A stretch of DNA of 32,336 nucleotides from Peptococcaceae bacterium UBA7185 (GCA_002491065.1 DKVF01000059.1:1-32336); one strand, 5' to 3'; positions 7,432-15,293 are shown, numbered from the stretch's first letter. Numbers and translations are program-made. Notes: a model not told the origin generated them from the sequence alone.

Positions 7432-10400
7432 GGGTTCCCTCTCCTCTCATTTGATTAAATGCCACAACTTCCGCCTGTTCATGGCTGAGCCCTTTGCTCT
7501 TATACTCGTTAATCAGATCCTGTACCCGTTTATAATCATGGGGAATAATCTTTTTAAATTTGGGCAAATAGACTTCAAACTGCGCTAGAATCTTCTTTCC
7601 TTTAGCAGAGCCCGTTGCCGCTACATGCTGTGTGAGCAAATCCTGCAGCTGATGTACATCGTCGCTGCGCTTCACCAACTCCAACGAAACCAGCTCCCTA
7701 TTGAGCCGGGCATATAAATCATTCTTTTCATCCAGCACAAATGCGGTACCGCCGGACATTCCAGCAGCCAAATTGTTGCCCGTTGCGCCCAGAATCACGA
7801 CACAGCCGCCGGTCATATATTCCAGACCATGATCGCCTACACCTTCCACCACCGCTATGGCACCGGAATTGCGCACGCAAAATCTTTCACCCGCTACGCC
7901 ACTGATAAAGGCTTTCCCCGAAGTCGCGCCGTACAAAGCCACATTTCCGATAATAATGTTTTCATCGGCGGCAAAGGTTGCCTCTTTATGCGGATAAACC
8001 ATGATGGTACCGCCGGATAAGCCCTTGCCCATATAGTCATTACAGTCTCCTTCCAATTCCAGCGTTAAACCCTGAGGAATAAAGGCGCCGAAGCTCTGTC
8101 CGCCAGATCCGTTACAGCGGATATGATATAATCCTTCCGTCAAGCCATGTTCTCCATACAAACGGGTGATATGAGAGCCAAACATGGTGCCGAAAGCGCG
8201 GTCTGTATTGCTCACTTCCACATTTAAAGACGCCGGCTTCTTTTTCTCCAGATAGCCTTGCAGCTTCTGATACAAAATCCGTTCATCCTTGGCAGAATCC
8301 AATTGGAAATCATACACTTCTTTAGGCTCAAAATGCACATTGCCACCGGAAGCCAGCAAGCCCTCCAGCTGCACCTTTCCCTGACGGGAAAGCAACGTGT
8401 CTTCACGCACCCGCAAAAGGTCTGTGCGTCCTACCAGTTCGTCTACTGTGCGAATGCCCAACTGCGCCATATATTCCCGCATTTCCTGCGCCATAAACTG
8501 CATATAATGCATCACATGCTCCGGTTTCCCAGCAAAGCGCTTGCGCAGCTCGGGATTTTGTGTGGCAATCCCCACAGGGCACACGTCCTGATTGCACACC
8601 CGCATCATCACACAGCCCATGGAAACCAAGGGACCGGTAGCGAAGCCAAACTCCTCCGCGCCCAAAAGCGCTGCAATCACCACATCACGGCCGCACATCA
8701 ATTTGCTGTCTGCCTCCAAACGGACCCTGCGGCGCAGACCACTCTTCAGCAGTGTCTGATGAGTTTCGGCAATGCCCAGTTCCCACGGCAGGCCCGCATG
8801 ATGAATGGAATTGCGCGGCGCAGCGCCCGTTCCTCCGTCATAGCCCGACACCAGAATGACCTGCGCGCCGGCCTTGGCAACGCCGGAGGCAATGGTACCT
8901 ACGCCGGCTTCTGAAACCAGCTTCACATTGATATCCGCCTGGTTATTGGCACATTTCAAATCATAAATTAATTGGGCCAAGTCTTCGATAGAATAGATAT
9001 CATGATGAGGCGGCGGTGAAATTAAGCCCACGCCGGGCGTCGAATGCCGCGTATGGGCAACCTCTGGATACACCTTGTTGCCGGGCAACTGTCCTCCCTC
9101 TCCTGGTTTGGCTCCCTGGGCCATCTTAATCTGTATCTCCTTGGCGCTGACTAAATACTCTGATGTCACACCGAATCTTCCCGAAGCCACCTGTTTGATG
9201 GCGCTGTTGGTGTCCTTCTGGAACCGGGAAGGGTCCTCGCCGCCTTCCCCGGTATTGGATTTGCCTCCCAGCCGGTTCATGGCAATGGCCAATGTTTCAT
9301 GGGCTTCTTTGGACAGAGAGCCAAAGGACATGGCTCCCACCTTGAAGCGTTTTACAATAGACTCTACTGGCTCCACCTCTTCCAGAGGAATGGCTGTTAC
9401 CGCATCGCTGAACTCCAATAAGCTACGGATATGACTAGGTCCCAATTCCTTGGTGATCATGCGGGAGTAAGCCTTGAATTTTCCATAATCATTGGTACGC
9501 ACCGCACTCTGCAGCATGTGTATCGTCTGGGGATTGTACAGATGTTCCTCTTTTCCGCTGCGCGCTTTATGCTGACCTGCACTATCCAGTACCGGGGATA
9601 CCGGCAGACCCAGCGGATCAAAGGCCCGGCGAAAACGGTACTCTACATCCTGCTCAATATCCTCTAACTCCAACCCGCCAATGCGGCTGATAGTATTGGT
9701 GAAATATTTCTGTACCACGTTCTGTCCGATGCCCACCGCTTCAAAAATCTGGGAACCCATATAGGACTGAATGGTGGAGATCCCCATTTTGGAAGCGATT
9801 TTTACAATACCATGGAGCAACCCGTTGGTATAATCATTGGCTGCCGCGTAATAGTCCTTGTCCAGCAAATCATCCTCAATGAGCTGACGAATGGAATCCA
9901 GCGCCAGATAAGGATTCACCGCGCTGGCTCCATAGCCCAGCAGCGTGGCGCAGTGGTGTACCTCTCGTGGCTCCGCGCTCTCCAAAATCACAGACAGCGA
10001 CATCCGCTTTTTAGTGCGCACCAGATGCTGCTGCAATGCAGACACCGCCAACAGAGACGGAATGGGCTTGTGGAATTCGTCCAGCTCCCTGTCGGAGAGA
10101 ATCAAGATATTCGCGCCGTCCCGCACCGCTCTGTCCGCTTTCAGGAACAATTCGTCAATGGCCTCTTCCAACGACATATTGCGGTAATAAATAATGGGAA
10201 TCACCGCCACCTGAAACCCTTCTACGTCCATATATTTAATCTTCAGCAAGTCGGTATTGGTCAGGATTGGATTGCGCACCGCCAGAGATTTACAATTTTC
10301 TGCATCATCCTCCAGAAGATTGCCGTCCGCGCCCAAATACACATAGGTCGAAGTGATAATCTCTTCACGGATGGCATCAATAGGCGGATTGGTTACCTGG

Positions 10401-11953
10401 GCAAAAAGCTGTTTAAAATAATTAAAAAGCGGTTGAGGCTGCTGTGACAACAACGCCAACGGCGTGTCAGCGCCCATTGCATTTACCGGCTCGTTTCCCT
10501 CCAACGCCATGGGCCGCAGGTAATCGTTGATATCCTCATAACTATAGCCGTAGACCTGCTGCAACTGCTGCAGCTCTGCCTTTCCATAAGTAATTGTCTT
10601 TTTATTGGGAATCGGCAGTGCCGACAGCTCCAACAACTGGTCCTCCAGCCATTCCCCGTAAGGCGCCTGTGCAGCATAATGATTCTTCACTTCTTCGTCG
10701 GAGATGATTCGCCCTTGCACAGTATCCACCAGCAACATTTTTCCTGGATACAGCCGTTCCTTCCGCAAAATCTTTTCCGGTGGAATATCCAACACACCCA
10801 CTTCCGAAGATAACACCAGATATCCGTCCGTCGTCACATAATAGCGGGAAGGACGCAGTCCATTGCGGTCCAGCACCGCGCCCATCACTTCACCGTCGCT
10901 GAAGAGGATAGAAGCCGGTCCATCCCAAGGCTCCATCATCGTGGCATAATACCGGTAAAAATCCTTGCGGTTCTGCGCCATATTCCGATCATTATTCCAT
11001 GGCTCTGGGATGCACACCATCACTGCCTTGGGCAAGTCCATGCCCGACATCAAAAGAAATTCCAATGTATTATCCAACATCGCCGAGTCGCTGGTCCAAT
11101 GATCCACCACGGGCAATACTTTATAAACATCATCGCCCAATACCGTGCCATGCATGGTTTCTTCCCGCGAAATCATCTTGTTTACATTGCCGCGAATGGT
11201 ATTGATTTCCCCATTGTGCACCATAAAACGATTGGGGTGCGCCTTCTCCCATGAAGGAAAGGTATTGGTCGAAAAGCGGGAATGTACCAGCGCAATGGCT
11301 GATTTGAACATGGGATTTTGCAGATCAGCATAAAAGGTGCGCAGCTGGCCCACTAGAAACATCCCTTTGTAGACAATGGTACGGCTGGACAGCGAACACA
11401 CATAGGTCTCGCTGTTGGCTTTCTCGAAAATGCGCCGCACAACATATAGCTTCCTGTCAAAAGGCAGTCCCATCTCAACCCGCCGAGGCTTTTCGATAAA
11501 GGCCTGATAAATCGCCGGACGGCAATTCAGCGCCTGCTGACTGAGTACATCATCATAGGTTGGCACTTCCCGCCAGCCTAGAAAATGCAGTCCTTCTTTT
11601 TTCACTACCATTTCAAAGATTTTTTTCGCCTGATTGCGTTTCAGCTCATCCTGGGAAAAGAAAAACATTCCCACTGCAAAACCGCCGTCCTCCGGCAGCT
11701 TGAGCTCTGTGATCTTCTGCGCAAAATAATCATGGGGCAATTGCAGCAAAATCCCTACGCCATCACCAGTTTTACCCAGCGCATCCTTCCCCGCTCTGTG
11801 CTCCAAACGCTCTACAATAGTCAGCGCATCGTCCACCGTTTTGTGGGAGCGCTCTCCCTTCAAATTCACTACGGCACCAATACCGCAGTTGTCATGCTCC
11901 AAAGTCGGACAATATAAATCCATCTGGGGCTGTGTCGTCCCGTTCCTTTCCAT
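7400..11953 (-). CDS. gltB: Glutamate synthase (NADPH) large subunit
   Basis: This 1517-residue alpha subunit converts glutamine and 2-oxoglutarate to two glutamates. The class II amidotransferase domain would begin at C23 (HDNCGIG) after a short propeptide, with C23 as the nucleophile. The central domain follows, then the FMN-binding synthase domain with KPGEGGQLPG and a [3Fe-4S] cluster on C1114, C1120 and C1125. The C-terminal GXGXG beta-helix region has repeated glycine motifs such as GDCNDYMGKGLSGG. AAGGAGG lies before the ATG. It forms an operon with gltD and has a promoter and inverted repeats upstream. Length is normal for the bacterial enzyme. Confidence 0.97.
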   Translation of the reverse strand: MERNGTTQPQMDLYCPTLEHDNCGIGAVVNLKGERSHKTVDDALTIVERLEHRAGKDALGKTGDGVGILLQLPHDYFAQKITELKLPEDGGFAVGMFFFSQDELKRNQAKKIFEMVVKKEGLHFLGWREVPTYDDVLSQQALNCRPAIYQAFIEKPRRVEMGLPFDRKLYVVRRIFEKANSETYVCSLSSRTIVYKGMFLVGQLRTFYADLQNPMFKSAIALVHSRFSTNTFPSWEKAHPNRFMVHNGEINTIRGNVNKMISREETMHGTVLGDDVYKVLPVVDHWTSDSAMLDNTLEFLLMSGMDLPKAVMVCIPEPWNNDRNMAQNRKDFYRYYATMMEPWDGPASILFSDGEVMGAVLDRNGLRPSRYYVTTDGYLVLSSEVGVLDIPPEKILRKERLYPGKMLLVDTVQGRIISDEEVKNHYAAQAPYGEWLEDQLLELSALPIPNKKTITYGKAELQQLQQVYGYSYEDINDYLRPMALEGNEPVNAMGADTPLALLSQQPQPLFNYFKQLFAQVTNPPIDAIREEIITSTYVYLGADGNLLEDDAENCKSLAVRNPILTNTDLLKIKYMDVEGFQVAVIPIIYYRNMSLEEAIDELFLKADRAVRDGANILILSDRELDEFHKPIPSLLAVSALQQHLVRTKKRMSLSVILESAEPREVHHCATLLGYGASAVNPYLALDSIRQLIEDDLLDKDYYAAANDYTNGLLHGIVKIASKMGISTIQSYMGSQIFEAVGIGQNVVQKYFTNTISRIGGLELEDIEQDVEYRFRRAFDPLGLPVSPVLDSAGQHKARSGKEEHLYNPQTIHMLQSAVRTNDYGKFKAYSRMITKELGPSHIRSLLEFSDAVTAIPLEEVEPVESIVKRFKVGAMSFGSLSKEAHETLAIAMNRLGGKSNTGEGGEDPSRFQKDTNSAIKQVASGRFGVTSEYLVSAKEIQIKMAQGAKPGEGGQLPGNKVYPEVAHTRHSTPGVGLISPPPHHDIYSIEDLAQLIYDLKCANNQADINVKLVSEAGVGTIASGVAKAGAQVILVSGYDGGTGAAPRNSIHHAGLPWELGIAETHQTLLKSGLRRRVRLEADSKLMCGRDVVIAALLGAEEFGFATGPLVSMGCVMMRVCNQDVCPVGIATQNPELRKRFAGKPEHVMHYMQFMAQEMREYMAQLGIRTVDELVGRTDLLRVREDTLLSRQGKVQLEGLLASGGNVHFEPKEVYDFQLDSAKDERILYQKLQGYLEKKKPASLNVEVSNTDRAFGTMFGSHITRLYGEHGLTEGLYHIRCNGSGGQSFGAFIPQGLTLELEGDCNDYMGKGLSGGTIMVYPHKEATFAADENIIIGNVALYGATSGKAFISGVAGERFCVRNSGAIAVVEGVGDHGLEYMTGGCVVILGATGNNLAAGMSGGTAFVLDEKNDLYARLNRELVSLELVKRSDDVHQLQDLLTQHVAATGSAKGKKILAQFEVYLPKFKKIIPHDYKRVQDLINEYKSKGLSHEQAEVVAFNQMRGEGTHGKEHRFLRI

Positions 11954-11989
11954 TGGTTTTCCTCCTTCCGATGCCGGTTGTGTTTATGA

Positions 11990-11999
11990 TTGTGCACAA
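11990..11999. repeat. Small palindrome in the gltB leader
   Basis: TTGTGCACAA is a perfect 10-bp palindrome about 40 bp upstream of the gltB ATG and inside the expected 5' UTR. Binding by a regulator is possible but unproven. Confidence 0.3.
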
Positions 12000-12034
12000 A
12001 TATATTTATGCTACAACACAGGCATTGTTGCTCT

Positions 12035-12064
12035 ATTATATAGAATCACCAGCGCAAAGGTCAA
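12035..12064 (-). promoter_or_regulatory. SigA promoter of gltBD
   Basis: On the minus strand TTGACC (12064-12059), an 18-bp spacer and a perfect TATAAT (12040-12035). The leader would be about 75 nt. Confidence 0.75.
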
Positions 12065-12069
12065 CACTA

Positions 12070-12087
12070 TTTGCACATGTATGCAAA
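12070..12087. promoter_or_regulatory. Candidate operator upstream of the gltB promoter
   Basis: TTTGCA and TGCAAA are separated by 6 bp. The repeat lies 5 bp upstream of the -35 box, the usual place for an activator site of the LysR type. A second AT-rich inverted repeat (TGTATTT, 8 bp, AAATACA) is at 12112-12133. The regulator is unknown, and no gltC-like gene is in the window. Confidence 0.4.
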
Positions 12088-12161
12088 ATACCTGAAAGCA
12101 AAGCATTTTTTTGTATTTTATATTTTAAATACACTTTTTATACAAGAACCAATACCCAAAG

Positions 12162-12199
12162 AAAAAACAGAATTACCGGGCTTTGGCCCGGCAATTCTG
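12162..12199 (-). terminator. Terminator of the small membrane protein gene
   Basis: Arms 12168-12181 and 12186-12199 (CAGAATT-A-CCGGGC and GCCCGG-C-AATTCTG, one mismatch) with a 4-nt loop, followed on the minus strand by TTTTTTCTTT. It stops transcripts coming from the gene at 12286-12684 before the gltB promoter. Confidence 0.85.
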
Positions 12200-12285
12200 C
12201 TTCCTGCAGACACACCTTACAGCATGACTGTCATACTGATTTTTGCGCTATTTTTTCAATCGCCGTCTTTCTCATCTTCTCGCTT

Positions 12286-12684
12286 TTATCTTCCGCCAAA
12301 AAGACTAAACAACACATGGAGCGCCAGCGATGGAATCAAAGCCACCGCAGCAATGCGGTGATACTGCAGCCATTTCCCACCCAGCTGTTTGCGCTTTTCC
12401 GCAGTCATTTTCAGACAGAATGCAGCTAAAAACGCCAATATCCCTGTAAGTACCTTCTTTTTGCATAAATGGTGAAAAAACAGGATGGACAGCACGCCAT
12501 GTATCAGCGCCACAAGGAGCATCCCTTCCCCCCATTGATGATGCCGTTTTCCCCGAAACTGCTGTAATAACTTTTTCTCTCTGCACCCTTTTTTTCGCAA
12601 AAGCCATGTGCCAAAGGAAAGTACCGTCAATATGACGCCAATCCACCCCAACCAATGTACAATCATCGTTACACGTCCCTTCAT
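12286..12684 (-). CDS. Small four-TM membrane protein, cytochrome b561/ferric-reductase-like
   Basis: This 132-residue protein has four hydrophobic segments at about 7-28, 54-72, 79-93 and 110-129. Histidines lie in or near these segments (WGEGMLLVALIHG, FFHHLC, QYHRIAAVALIPSLALH), which gives it the look of a small b-type haem membrane protein, but no family is certain and haem binding is an inference. An internal ATG at 12666 has the better ribosome binding site (AAGGGA), so the true start may be there. It is transcribed divergently from the TetR gene from overlapping promoters, so the regulator probably controls it. A terminator follows at 12162-12199. Confidence 0.7.
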   Translation of the reverse strand: MKGRVTMIVHWLGWIGVILTVLSFGTWLLRKKGCREKKLLQQFRGKRHHQWGEGMLLVALIHGVLSILFFHHLCKKKVLTGILAFLAAFCLKMTAEKRKQLGGKWLQYHRIAAVALIPSLALHVLFSLFGGR

Positions 12685-12710
12685 GCATTCTTCTTTTGTC
12701 TCTTGCCTTT

Positions 12711-12740
12711 ATTGTAAAGCAAACACACTTGTGATACAAT
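12711..12740. promoter_or_regulatory. Overlapping mirror-image divergent promoters
   Basis: On the plus strand TTGTAA (12712-12717), 17 bp, TACAAT (12735-12740) drives tetR. On the minus strand TTGTAT (12739-12734), 17 bp, TACAAT (12716-12711) drives the membrane protein gene. Each -35 box lies on the other promoter's -10 box, so polymerase can occupy only one at a time. Confidence 0.7.
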
Positions 12741-12750
12741 AGTTTCACAA
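12729..12750. promoter_or_regulatory. Candidate TetR operator
   Basis: A 22-bp near-palindrome with outer arms TTGTGA and TCACAA; 18 of 22 positions are symmetric. It covers the tetR -10 box and the -35 box of the divergent gene, the usual place for an autoregulating TetR repressor. Confidence 0.6.
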
Positions 12751-12773
12751 CTTATAGTACAGAAGGTGAAAAA

Positions 12774-13334
12774 ATGTTTCACGTGAAACAGGAAAAACGC
12801 GCGCTGGCTTCGGCCAACCTCATCTATGAAGGTTTATGCCAATGTATGGAGCAAAAAGAATTTGCGCAAATCTCCATCCAGGATGTCCAAACTGCTTCCA
12901 CTGTCAGTCGCTCCACATTTTATCGTCATTTTGATTCCCTGACGGACGTATTATACTGGCGCTGCAATCAACTGTTCCAGCAAATGTTCTCTGATTTTCA
13001 ACTTTCGACAGCGGATGACCCATACCATTTTACCCACCATCTTCTACAGTATTGGACAACCCATACACAAATCCTGGAGCAGCTTTTACAAATCCAACGT
13101 GCCGACCTGTTTTATCGTTGTCATATGGACAACCTTCCTCTGTTTCAACAAACAGCTACACCCAGCATGCTCCCCGCGCAATATCAGGACTATTTTATGG
13201 CACTGCGCACCGGCATCTTATTAGGTGTCCTCACAACCTGGCTGAAAAACGGCAAACAAGAATCTGTCGAAGAACTGCTCAACATTCTCAAACTGTGTAC
13301 GCAGTTTATTCAAGAAAGCGAACTCATCATCTAA
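12774..13334 (+). CDS. TetR/AcrR family transcriptional regulator
   Basis: This 186-residue protein has a TetR-type N-terminal DNA-binding domain: the helix-turn-helix covers about residues 33-53, ending in the hallmark STVSRSTFYRHF (42-53). The C-terminal ligand domain (about 60-186) is variable and resembles the DhaS-like C-terminal type. The ligand is unknown. The first six codons (MFHVKQ) are written by a perfect parS site, so the N-terminus is dictated by the DNA element. GAAGGTG precedes the ATG. The divergent neighbour is a small membrane protein, the likely target along with itself. After the stop come two inverted repeats that can end transcription. Confidence 0.92.
   Translation: MFHVKQEKRALASANLIYEGLCQCMEQKEFAQISIQDVQTASTVSRSTFYRHFDSLTDVLYWRCNQLFQQMFSDFQLSTADDPYHFTHHLLQYWTTHTQILEQLLQIQRADLFYRCHMDNLPLFQQTATPSMLPAQYQDYFMALRTGILLGVLTTWLKNGKQESVEELLNILKLCTQFIQESELII
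12775..12790. promoter_or_regulatory. Second parS site, inside the tetR start region
   Basis: TGTTTCACGTGAAACA, identical to the 16-bp core at 5826-5841 and to the ParB/Spo0J consensus. It begins at the second base of the tetR ATG. The two sites are 6949 bp apart. Confidence 0.92.
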
Positions 13335-13396
13335 ACTGCGCTCCCTGGCAAATCTTTTTTACCAGACCTTTCCAAAAGCTTTATCTTCCCAAACAA

Positions 13397-13433
13397 AAAC
13401 TGTTACAGATAAATTTGTTACCTGTAACAGTTT
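13397..13433 (+). terminator. Bidirectional terminator between tetR and the GerMN gene
   Basis: 12-bp perfect arms (AAACTGTTACAG and CTGTAACAGTTT) with a 13-nt loop, followed by a T/C-rich run on the plus strand and by TTTGTTTGGG on the minus strand. It can end the tetR transcript and also transcripts from the right. Confidence 0.7.
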
Positions 13434-13451
13434 CTCTATTTCTCTATTTTT

Positions 13452-13485
13452 ATCTGATAAACTCATACCGAAATGTTTATCAGAT
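13452..13485. repeat. Second inverted repeat in the convergent gap
   Basis: 11-bp perfect arms (ATCTGATAAAC and GTTTATCAGAT) around a 12-nt loop. On the minus strand the T/A-rich run 13445-13451 does not give a clean U tract, so it may be a weak terminator for the GerMN gene or a protein-binding site. Confidence 0.5.
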
Positions 13486-13710
13486 GAGACGACATTTTTA
13501 TTTCCCACTCCTAGGACAAGCTGAATCACTATGAGAACGTCTGTATTTCGCAGCAATTTTCTATAAATATTCCATAATAAAAGTACCATATCCATTACAA
13601 ACTTTGTTTGGAAACACTATTAAAACTTCATTTTATAAAATCCAGAGCATTTTATTGTTGATCCTGCATGCACACCAAATCAGTATTTACGTCAAATCCA
13701 TAAAAACTCT

Positions 13711-14352
13711 CTATTCTTTTATACTGCTTTCTATTTCTGCCGGGGAAGTGCCTGATACTTCTCCACCTTCCGTCGGTACAACGCCTGAGTAAAAAGGCCT
13801 GTCCGCTACAAACCACAAGTGTCCTATTTTAAAATCCTTGCCACCATCCATGGTAAAGTAAATGCCCTCTAAATCGGCTATATTCTCATAAATACTGCGG
13901 GCAAAATTATAAAAGAGCAATCCCCCTGTGCCTTCTTCTAATTGCAACGCCCCAATACTTTCCGAATCGAAGTCAACCCACACAGCTTGGTCCTTTTCTG
14001 TCACATCATTAATCTTCAACATGCTGGGATATGCACCGCCAATCACCAGCTGGTTATAAGCCTGCACCACCCGTTTGGCAGATAATTCATCTTTGGGGAT
14101 TTCCGCCACCATGACAGCATTCAAATTTTCTTCATCATTCTGCTGCTCCTGCCCCTCACTCTGTGTCAGGGCATCCAACTCATTGGACAGATATAACGTA
14201 ATATACATTGTATCTTCTGTCTGTTCCTGTACTGCCTGCTGACCTGGTTCATTCTGTTTGCCCGATGCCTGTGGAGTTGTCCCACAGCCGACAAGCAGCA
14301 AAACGAAGATACCAAGTACCAGAAGCACATATATGCCACGTTGCTTTCTCAT
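13711..14352 (-). CDS. GerMN domain lipoprotein
   Basis: This 213-residue protein starts with a lipoprotein signal (hydrophobic segment 7-22, lipobox LVGC, lipidated C23), then a linker and a GerMN domain (about 55-190). The domain hallmarks are a beta-strand ITLYLSNE start, EIPKDELSAKRVVQAYNQLV, WVDFDSE and the closing GIYFTMDGG with GHLWFVADRPF. GerM-type domains occur in sporulation and germination proteins and in other envelope lipoproteins of Bacillota; the exact role here is open. The ATG at 14352 has a perfect AGGAGG 7 nt upstream, so I reject the longer frame starting at 14490. A SigA promoter lies at 14392-14420. Confidence 0.85.
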   Translation of the reverse strand: MRKQRGIYVLLVLGIFVLLLVGCGTTPQASGKQNEPGQQAVQEQTEDTMYITLYLSNELDALTQSEGQEQQNDEENLNAVMVAEIPKDELSAKRVVQAYNQLVIGGAYPSMLKINDVTEKDQAVWVDFDSESIGALQLEEGTGGLLFYNFARSIYENIADLEGIYFTMDGGKDFKIGHLWFVADRPFYSGVVPTEGGEVSGTSPAEIESSIKE

Positions 14353-14391
14353 TGTTCCGCCTCCTAAACACCATGAAACTCTTTCCCTTCT

Positions 14392-14420
14392 AGTATGCTT
14401 TTCCTTGATGAAAATGTCAA
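14392..14420 (-). promoter_or_regulatory. SigA promoter of the GerMN lipoprotein gene
   Basis: On the minus strand TTGACA (14420-14415), a 17-bp spacer and CATACT (14397-14392). The housekeeping type of promoter suggests vegetative rather than sporulation-only expression. Confidence 0.7.
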
Positions 14421-14486
14421 CTAAAAAATCCATTTTCTGCAACAATTCATGGTCTTCTGTGTAAGGCAGATGAGAAAAAAACTTCC

Positions 14487-14813
14487 TCAAGCAGTTCTCT
14501 TATAATAGTCGCTTCGACCAGAAAAATTTCTTTGTCCCTTGGCACTATCAGTGACATGCAGCATATAGACCACCGTGCTTTGTGTTTCCCCTTGGATTTT
14601 TCGATTCACCCGCTCCCAATAAGAGCCCGCCTGAAATTCCATGACATTCAGCTTCATCAGCGCATACAGTAGCATACCGCTGCACAGCAAGCAAAAAAAC
14701 GCCATACCCAGCAAATTCACCGCACCATTTCCCTCTACCAAAGAAAAGCCAACACCTAGCAAAAGCACCATTATAAACGCCAAAACACCATATTTCCTGA
14801 TTTCCTTTTTCAT
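14487..14813 (-). CDS. Hypothetical two-TM membrane protein (108 aa)
   Basis: I do not recognise this protein. Two hydrophobic segments lie at about residues 8-25 and 33-52, followed by a soluble C-terminal half rich in polar residues (RVNRKIQGETQ, KGQRNFSGRSDYYKRTA). The ATG at 14813 has AAGGAG 11 nt upstream; a GTG 9 nt further up is too close to that site. A good SigA promoter lies at 14853-14881. It precedes the GerMN lipoprotein gene by 134 nt on the same strand, and that gene has its own promoter. Confidence 0.6.
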   Translation of the reverse strand: MKKEIRKYGVLAFIMVLLLGVGFSLVEGNGAVNLLGMAFFCLLCSGMLLYALMKLNVMEFQAGSYWERVNRKIQGETQSTVVYMLHVTDSAKGQRNFSGRSDYYKRTA

Positions 14814-14852
14814 CACATTCACAGCTCCTTTTCGAATTTATGTTCTATTTAT

Positions 14853-14881
14853 ACTATACAATACAAACTTTTGTTCGTCAA
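14853..14881 (-). promoter_or_regulatory. SigA promoter of the two-TM protein gene
   Basis: On the minus strand TTGACG (14881-14876), a 17-bp spacer and TATAGT (14858-14853). Confidence 0.7.
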
Positions 14882-14928
14882 TATGTGAATCGAACATTTT
14901 TTCTATTTTTATTCTTAGTTCTCCTTTC

Positions 14929-14957
14929 TCGCTATTTTCGCTGTATTGTTGTATAAT
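14929..14957 (+). promoter_or_regulatory. Probable promoter of the 99-aa protein gene
   Basis: A perfect TATAAT at 14952-14957 lies 31 bp upstream of the gene; the -35 region 17 bp further up (TCGCTA) is poor. Divergent to the promoter at 14853-14881. Confidence 0.5.
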
Positions 14958-14988
14958 AGAAACTACAAACAGAAAGGAGCTGTTTCCA

Positions 14989-15288
14989 ATGGGGAATGAG
15001 CAAATGATTGCCAAAATGCGCCAGATTGAAGATGCCCTGCCGCCGCTCTTAGAGCAGCTGGTCATTTTGCAAAAAAAAGAGACGCTTCCCAATGATACCA
15101 TCACAAATTATTACCAAATTCCTGACGGAAAGCGTCCTCCAGGATATCTATGGATTAATTACAACAAAGAAACAAAGGAAGTATTAGCCGCAGAGATGAA
15201 CGTCAACTTTGACTGCCTGATCGGGCTCAACCGCAGCCCTATCGAGCTGAGGCTTCTGGCCAACCATGTGCTCCAATACCTTCCTTAA
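14989..15288 (+). CDS. Hypothetical protein (99 aa)
   Basis: I do not recognise this protein. The N-terminal 32 residues look like an amphipathic helix (EQMIAKMRQIEDALPPLLEQ), followed by a compact predicted alpha/beta part (YYQIPDGKRPPGYLWINYNK, KEVLAAEMNVNFDCL) and a closing helix (SPIELRLLANHVLQYLP). No signal peptide or membrane segment. AAGGAG lies about 9 nt before the ATG at 14989; an open frame extends further upstream but has no start signal and crosses two promoters. A bidirectional terminator follows directly. Confidence 0.65.
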   Translation: MGNEQMIAKMRQIEDALPPLLEQLVILQKKETLPNDTITNYYQIPDGKRPPGYLWINYNKETKEVLAAEMNVNFDCLIGLNRSPIELRLLANHVLQYLP

Positions 15289-15293
15289 TCATC

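Larger units (their letters stand above)
13335..13710. other. Non-coding gap between convergent genes
   Basis: No convincing gene is visible in this 376-bp AT-rich gap between tetR and the GerMN lipoprotein gene. It contains two inverted repeats described separately. The rest (13490-13710) shows nothing I can support. Confidence 0.6.

Noticed and set aside
8258..8914. Long plus-strand frames opposite gltB, addA and addB
   Set aside because: They are antisense shadows of long, well-identified genes, with His/Gln/Arg-rich composition typical of such shadows.
12305..12748. 147-codon minus-strand frame overlapping the small membrane protein
   Set aside because: It reads the same DNA in another frame, loses the four membrane segments, and its start would lie upstream of both promoter -10 boxes.
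13359..13595. 78-codon minus-strand frame in the tetR/GerMN gap
   Set aside because: It runs through both inverted repeats, has no ribosome binding site and no recognisable features.
14353..14490. N-terminal extension of the GerMN protein
   Set aside because: It would put a charged stretch before a perfect lipoprotein signal and bypass the AGGAGG and the promoter at 14392-14420.
14867..14892. TGTTCG/CGAACA repeat near 14870-14895 as a LexA box
   Set aside because: The half sites point the wrong way and the spacing is 13 rather than 4, unlike the Bacillota LexA site.
14641..14988. Upstream extension of the 99-residue gene
   Set aside because: The open frame crosses two divergent promoters and antisense coding; the AAGGAG-ATG at 14989 is the real start.
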